Source of the DNA: Paracoccaceae bacterium
Lineage (GTDB): Bacteria > Pseudomonadota > Alphaproteobacteria > Rhodobacterales > Rhodobacteraceae
DNA: 7,201 bases
Assembly (NCBI GenBank): GCA_003545125.1
Contig: DQCI01000241.1
Coordinates: 1-7,201, forward strand
Direction of reading: 5' to 3'
This document shows, piece by piece, positions 4,584 through 7,201 of this stretch (positions within the stretch are counted from its first letter, which is position 1; each line of letters opens with the position of its first letter). A program made the translations under genes and the position numbers. The notes below the pieces were generated by a model, which had not been told where the DNA came from, did no database searches, and saw only the letters and a program-made list of their open reading frames with translations.

Positions 4584-6125
4584 ATGAGCGACGCCAACCT
4601 GACCGACGGGCCGATCACCACCGCCGACGGCACCAGCCTCAAGAAGAGTCTGCGGCTTGCGCTGAGGCGCCAGAAGATCCGCGCGCTCTTGCTGATCGCG
4701 CCGCTGTTTTTGTTCATTCTCCTGACCTTCATCGCCCCGATCTTCGACATGCTGGTGCGCTCGGTCGAAAACCAGAGTGTACCGGAAACGATCCCGCGCA
4801 CCATCGACGCGCTCGAGGCCTGGGAGGCCGGCGCCGGCGCGCCCCCCGACGAGCAGGTCTTCGAGGCCTTCTACACCGATTTCGCGCTTGCTGTGGGTTA
4901 CAAGACCCACACCAAACTCGGCGCCCGCCTCAACTACGAAAGCTCCGGACTCTCTTCGCTCTTCCGTTCGACGGGCCGCAAGGTGGGAAAGTTCGACACC
5001 GACGCCTATGCCGACGCCTTCGTCGAGGCCGATCCGGCCTTCGAGGACCCCGCTGCCTGGGCGACCTGGATGGCCGGCGCGGCCACGCGGCAAGCGCTGC
5101 CGCTGACCGCCGACACCTATGACGCCTGGGCCACCATGCTGATGGACACCAAGGGCAAGCTGGCGGCCGAGACCGAGATCCCCGATTTCGTCACCACCGC
5201 GCTCTACCGCGACCTCGCAAACGGCTCGCGCCCGGCCGACATGCCCGACGTCAATGTCTCCGGCTGGGAGCCGGTCTCGCTCGCGGGCCAATTCGCCGGT
5301 GCCAACAAGGGCTGGGCCGACCCGCAGGTCTGGGCCATCATCAAGACCTATGGCAGCAGCTACACCCCGGGCTATTTCCTCAACGCCGCCGACTTGCAGC
5401 TGACCCCCGAGGGCATCTCGCAGCGCCCCGAGAACCAGCGGATCTACGTCCGGCTGTTCATCCGCACCATCGTGCTCTCGGTCGTCATCACCGGCACCTG
5501 CATCCTGCTCGGCTACCCGGTCGCCTACCTGCTCGCCAACCTGCCGCTGCGCTCGGCCAACGTGCTGATGATCCTGGTGCTCTTGCCGTTCTGGACCTCG
5601 CTGCTGGTGCGCACCTCGGCCTGGAAGGTGCTGCTGCAGAACCAGGGGGTCATCAACGACGTGCTGGTCTGGATCGGGATCGTCGCCGACGACAACCGGC
5701 TCGAGCTCATCAACAACGCCACCGGCACAATCATCGCGATGACGCATATCCTCCTGCCCTTCATGATCCTGCCGCTGTTCTCGGTGATGAAGACGATCAG
5801 CCCCAGCTACGTGCGCGCCGCCAAGTCGATGGGCGCGAACGACTGGACGGCCTTCTGGCGGATCTACTTCCCCAATTCGGTTCCGGGGATCGGGGCTGGC
5901 TCGATCCTCGTCTTCATCCTGTCGATCGGCTACTACATCACCCCCGAGCTTGTCGGCGGCACCAAGGGCGTGTTCATCTCCAACCGGATCGCCTACCACA
6001 TCTCGTCGTCGCTCAACTGGGGCCTGGCGGCCGCGCTCGGCACCTTGCTGCTGGTGCTGGTCATGGCGCTCTACTGGGTCTACGACCGGATCGTCGGCAT
6101 CGACAACGTCAAGCTCGGAGGCTGA
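4584..6125 (+). CDS. PotB-like ABC transporter permease with a large periplasmic insert
   Basis: This 513-residue inner-membrane protein forms half of the translocation channel. TM1 is at about 35-57. After a long soluble stretch come TM2 (292-317), TM3 (326-346), TM4 (382-402), TM5 (437-458) and TM6 (478-500). The cytoplasmic EAA-like loop that contacts the ATPase is at 411-436 (RAAKSMGANDW...IYFPNSVPGI), with Arg in place of the usual first Glu and the conserved Gly417 kept. Classical PotB has about 280 residues; the excess sits between TM1 and TM2 (roughly 58-290) and should face the periplasm. Its end (ADPQVWAIIKTYGSSYTPGYFL, through PENQRIYVR) resembles alphaproteobacterial PotB-type permeases as I remember them, so this seems to be a long-form family and not a gene fusion. 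The start ATG 4584 has GGGGA at 4568-4572, 11 nt upstream, a rather long spacer. It lies 79 nt after the binding-protein gene and 3 nt before the second permease. Confidence 0.93.
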   Translation: MSDANLTDGPITTADGTSLKKSLRLALRRQKIRALLLIAPLFLFILLTFIAPIFDMLVRSVENQSVPETIPRTIDALEAWEAGAGAPPDEQVFEAFYTDFALAVGYKTHTKLGARLNYESSGLSSLFRSTGRKVGKFDTDAYADAFVEADPAFEDPAAWATWMAGAATRQALPLTADTYDAWATMLMDTKGKLAAETEIPDFVTTALYRDLANGSRPADMPDVNVSGWEPVSLAGQFAGANKGWADPQVWAIIKTYGSSYTPGYFLNAADLQLTPEGISQRPENQRIYVRLFIRTIVLSVVITGTCILLGYPVAYLLANLPLRSANVLMILVLLPFWTSLLVRTSAWKVLLQNQGVINDVLVWIGIVADDNRLELINNATGTIIAMTHILLPFMILPLFSVMKTISPSYVRAAKSMGANDWTAFWRIYFPNSVPGIGAGSILVFILSIGYYITPELVGGTKGVFISNRIAYHISSSLNWGLAAALGTLLLVLVMALYWVYDRIVGIDNVKLGG

Positions 6126-6128
6126 CCC

Positions 6129-7022
6129 ATGGCCAAGCTCCCCCCCTATGCGAGCCCCGCCCAGCGCGCCTGGCACTACGGCTACCGGACGATCACCGGG
6201 TTGATCTTCTTCTTCCTGATCGCGCCGATCCTCGTCATCATCCCGCTTTCCTTCAATGCCCAGGATTTCTTCACCTTCACGCCGGCCATGCTCCAGCTCG
6301 ACCCCGAGGGGTATTCGCTGAAGCATTACCGCGACTTCTTCGGCAATTCCGACTGGCAGCTGGCCTTGCGCAATTCGCTGAAGATCGCGCCGGTCGCCAC
6401 GCTGATCTCGGTGAGCCTCGGCACGCTCGCGGCCATCGGGTTGTCGCAAAGCCACGTGCCCGGCCGGCGGCTCATCATGGCGGTGATGATCTCGCCGATG
6501 ATCGTGCCGCTGATCATCTCGGCGACGGGGATGTATTTCTTCTATTCGAACCCCTACATCCCCACTCCCTTCGGCAAGCTCGAAATCCCCATCACCCTGA
6601 CCGGCACCTACACGGGCGTCGTGCTCAGCCACGCAGCACTCGGCATCCCCTTCGTCATCATCACCGTGACCGCGACGCTCGTCGGCTTCGACCGCTCGCT
6701 CACCCGGGCCGCGGCGATGATGGGGGCCGACCCGGTCACCACCTTCTTCCGGGTGCAGATGCCGTTGATCCTGCCCGGCGTGATCTCGGGGGCACTGTTT
6801 GCCTTCATCACCTCGTTCGACGAGGTGGTGGTGGTGCTGTTCGTGGGCTCGGCACAACAGAAGACCCTGCCCTGGCAGATGTTCATCGGGTTGCGCGAAC
6901 AGATCAGCCCGACGATCCTGGCCGTCGCGACGCTCCTGGTGGCGATCTCGGTGCTGCTGCTCATCACCGTCGAGCTCCTGCGCCGGCGTTCCGAACGGCT
7001 GCGGGGCCTGACGCCGGGCTGA
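6129..7022 (+). CDS. PotC-like ABC transporter permease
   Basis: This 297-residue inner-membrane protein has the normal PotC size and pairs with the upstream PotB-like permease. Hydrophobic segments lie at about 21-41, 84-106, 115-138, 160-182, 214-239 and 262-283. The EAA-like loop is at 193-217 (RAAAMMGADPVTTFFRVQMPLILPGV), with the conserved Gly199 and the LPGV ending, and it should dock onto the ATPase. SFDEVVVVLFV (229-239) in TM5 is characteristic of PotC-type permeases. The ATG at 6129 follows the previous stop by 3 nt. A perfect GGAGG at 6117-6121, lying inside the last codons of the upstream permease, is 7 nt from the start and suggests translational coupling. The C-terminus is short and basic, consistent with a cytoplasmic end. 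It is the last gene of the operon. Confidence 0.95.
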   Translation: MAKLPPYASPAQRAWHYGYRTITGLIFFFLIAPILVIIPLSFNAQDFFTFTPAMLQLDPEGYSLKHYRDFFGNSDWQLALRNSLKIAPVATLISVSLGTLAAIGLSQSHVPGRRLIMAVMISPMIVPLIISATGMYFFYSNPYIPTPFGKLEIPITLTGTYTGVVLSHAALGIPFVIITVTATLVGFDRSLTRAAAMMGADPVTTFFRVQMPLILPGVISGALFAFITSFDEVVVVLFVGSAQQKTLPWQMFIGLREQISPTILAVATLLVAISVLLLITVELLRRRSERLRGLTPG

Positions 7023-7029
7023 CACGGTT

Positions 7030-7055
7030 TCGCCCCGGGCTGACGCCCGGGGCGA
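7030..7055 (+). terminator. Likely terminator of the transporter operon
   Basis: An 11-bp perfect stem, TCGCCCCGGGC (7030-7040) with GCCCGGGGCGA (7045-7055), closes on the tetraloop TGAC, 8 nt after the last stop codon. The following bases are CCCTTCC and not a clean T-run, so termination may be imperfect or Rho-assisted. Position and stem strength make this the best terminator candidate in the window. Confidence 0.7.
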
Positions 7056-7076
7056 CCCTTCCGCAATATGGCACAA

Positions 7077-7097
7077 CAAGCGCCCTACGGGCGCTTG
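7077..7097. repeat. Perfect 9-bp stem-loop downstream of the operon
   Basis: CAAGCGCCC (7077-7085) and GGGCGCTTG (7089-7097) pair around a 3-nt loop, TAC. It may be a second terminator, possibly acting on either strand, or an intergenic palindromic repeat. No long T-run follows on either strand. Confidence 0.55.
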
Positions 7098-7114
7098 CGC
7101 CTGCGGCGGGCGTA

Positions 7115-7133
7115 GCGGGGGCTCCGCCCCCGC
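7115..7133. repeat. GC-only stem-loop, possible dispersed palindromic repeat
   Basis: GCGGGGGC (7115-7122) and GCCCCCGC (7126-7133) pair around TCC. Flanking GGCGG (7105-7109) and CCGCC (7135-7139) can extend the structure past an internal bulge. The GGGGGCTCCGCCCCC core is of a kind I recall as recurring between genes in GC-rich alphaproteobacteria, so it may be one copy of a genome-wide repeat. Only one copy is present here. Confidence 0.5.
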
Positions 7134-7182
7134 GCCGCCCATCTCCAACGTCGACCGAAAAGGACTTTGTCCACTTTGGAAA

Positions 7183-7201
7183 CGGCCCCCAGGGGGGGCC
7201 G
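7183..7201. terminator. Stem-loop at the right window edge
   Basis: CGGCCCCC (7183-7190) and GGGGGCCG (7194-7201) pair around AGG, and the arm may continue beyond the window. It could be a terminator for a gene converging from the right, or another member of the hairpin group after the operon. The missing flank prevents a decision. Confidence 0.45.

Noticed and set aside
7106..7116. 11-nt match GCGGGCGTAGC to the first 11 nt of the tRNA-Gly gene (1840-1850), a possible attachment-site remnant
   Set aside because: The match is short and GC-rich, involves the tRNA 5' end and not the 3' end normally used for integration, and there is no integrase or foreign-looking DNA between the copies.
4263..7148. 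Very long minus-strand open frame (961 codons) opposite both permease genes
   Set aside because: It is antisense to two clear membrane-protein genes, has a low-complexity Arg/Gly/Asp/His/Gln-rich translation and no recognisable domain. GC-rich codon use removes stops from this antisense frame.
7162..7172. GGAC-TTT-GTCC mini-hairpin near the right edge
   Set aside because: Only 4 bp with no extension or T-run; expected by chance.

Overview
The window is GC-rich with a strong preference for G or C at third codon positions. It looks like the chromosome of an alphaproteobacterium, most likely a member of the Rhodobacterales. This rests on the base composition, the Gram-negative signal peptides, the CCA-encoding tRNA and the form of the transporter genes; it is an inference, not a measured assignment.

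Left part (1-1914). A minus-strand gene, cut by the left edge, encodes an FAD-dependent pyridine nucleotide-disulfide oxidoreductase resembling sulfide:quinone oxidoreductase (SQR). It starts at 971 and is divergent from a plus-strand gene (1177-1683) for a small exported DUF2314-type protein. The divergent spacer holds a candidate minus-strand promoter and a short direct repeat. A tRNA-Gly(GCC) gene follows at 1840-1914.

Centre and right (1915-7022). A leader of about 320 nt, with a perfect 7-7-7 palindrome and two back-to-back hairpins, precedes a four-gene plus-strand ABC importer operon of the PotABCD (spermidine/putrescine) superfamily. The order is ATPase (TTG start at 2233), periplasmic binding protein (3410), large PotB-type permease (4584) and PotC-type permease (6129). 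The binding protein would capture a small solute in the periplasm, the two permeases would form the channel, and the ATPase dimer would power uptake. The family suggests a polyamine-like or other small organic substrate, but the sequence does not fix which one. Perfect stem-loops lie on both sides of the binding-protein cistron and may tune its mRNA level relative to the membrane genes.

Right edge (7023-7201). There is no gene here. A strong hairpin directly after the operon is the likely terminator, and three more perfect stem-loops follow, the last touching the window edge.

I see no CRISPR array, insertion sequence, phage gene or clearly novel multi-gene system. The points most worth a second look are the roughly 230-residue insert in the first permease, the hairpins bracketing the binding-protein gene, the structured leader, and the SQR-like enzyme that lacks one of the expected redox cysteines.
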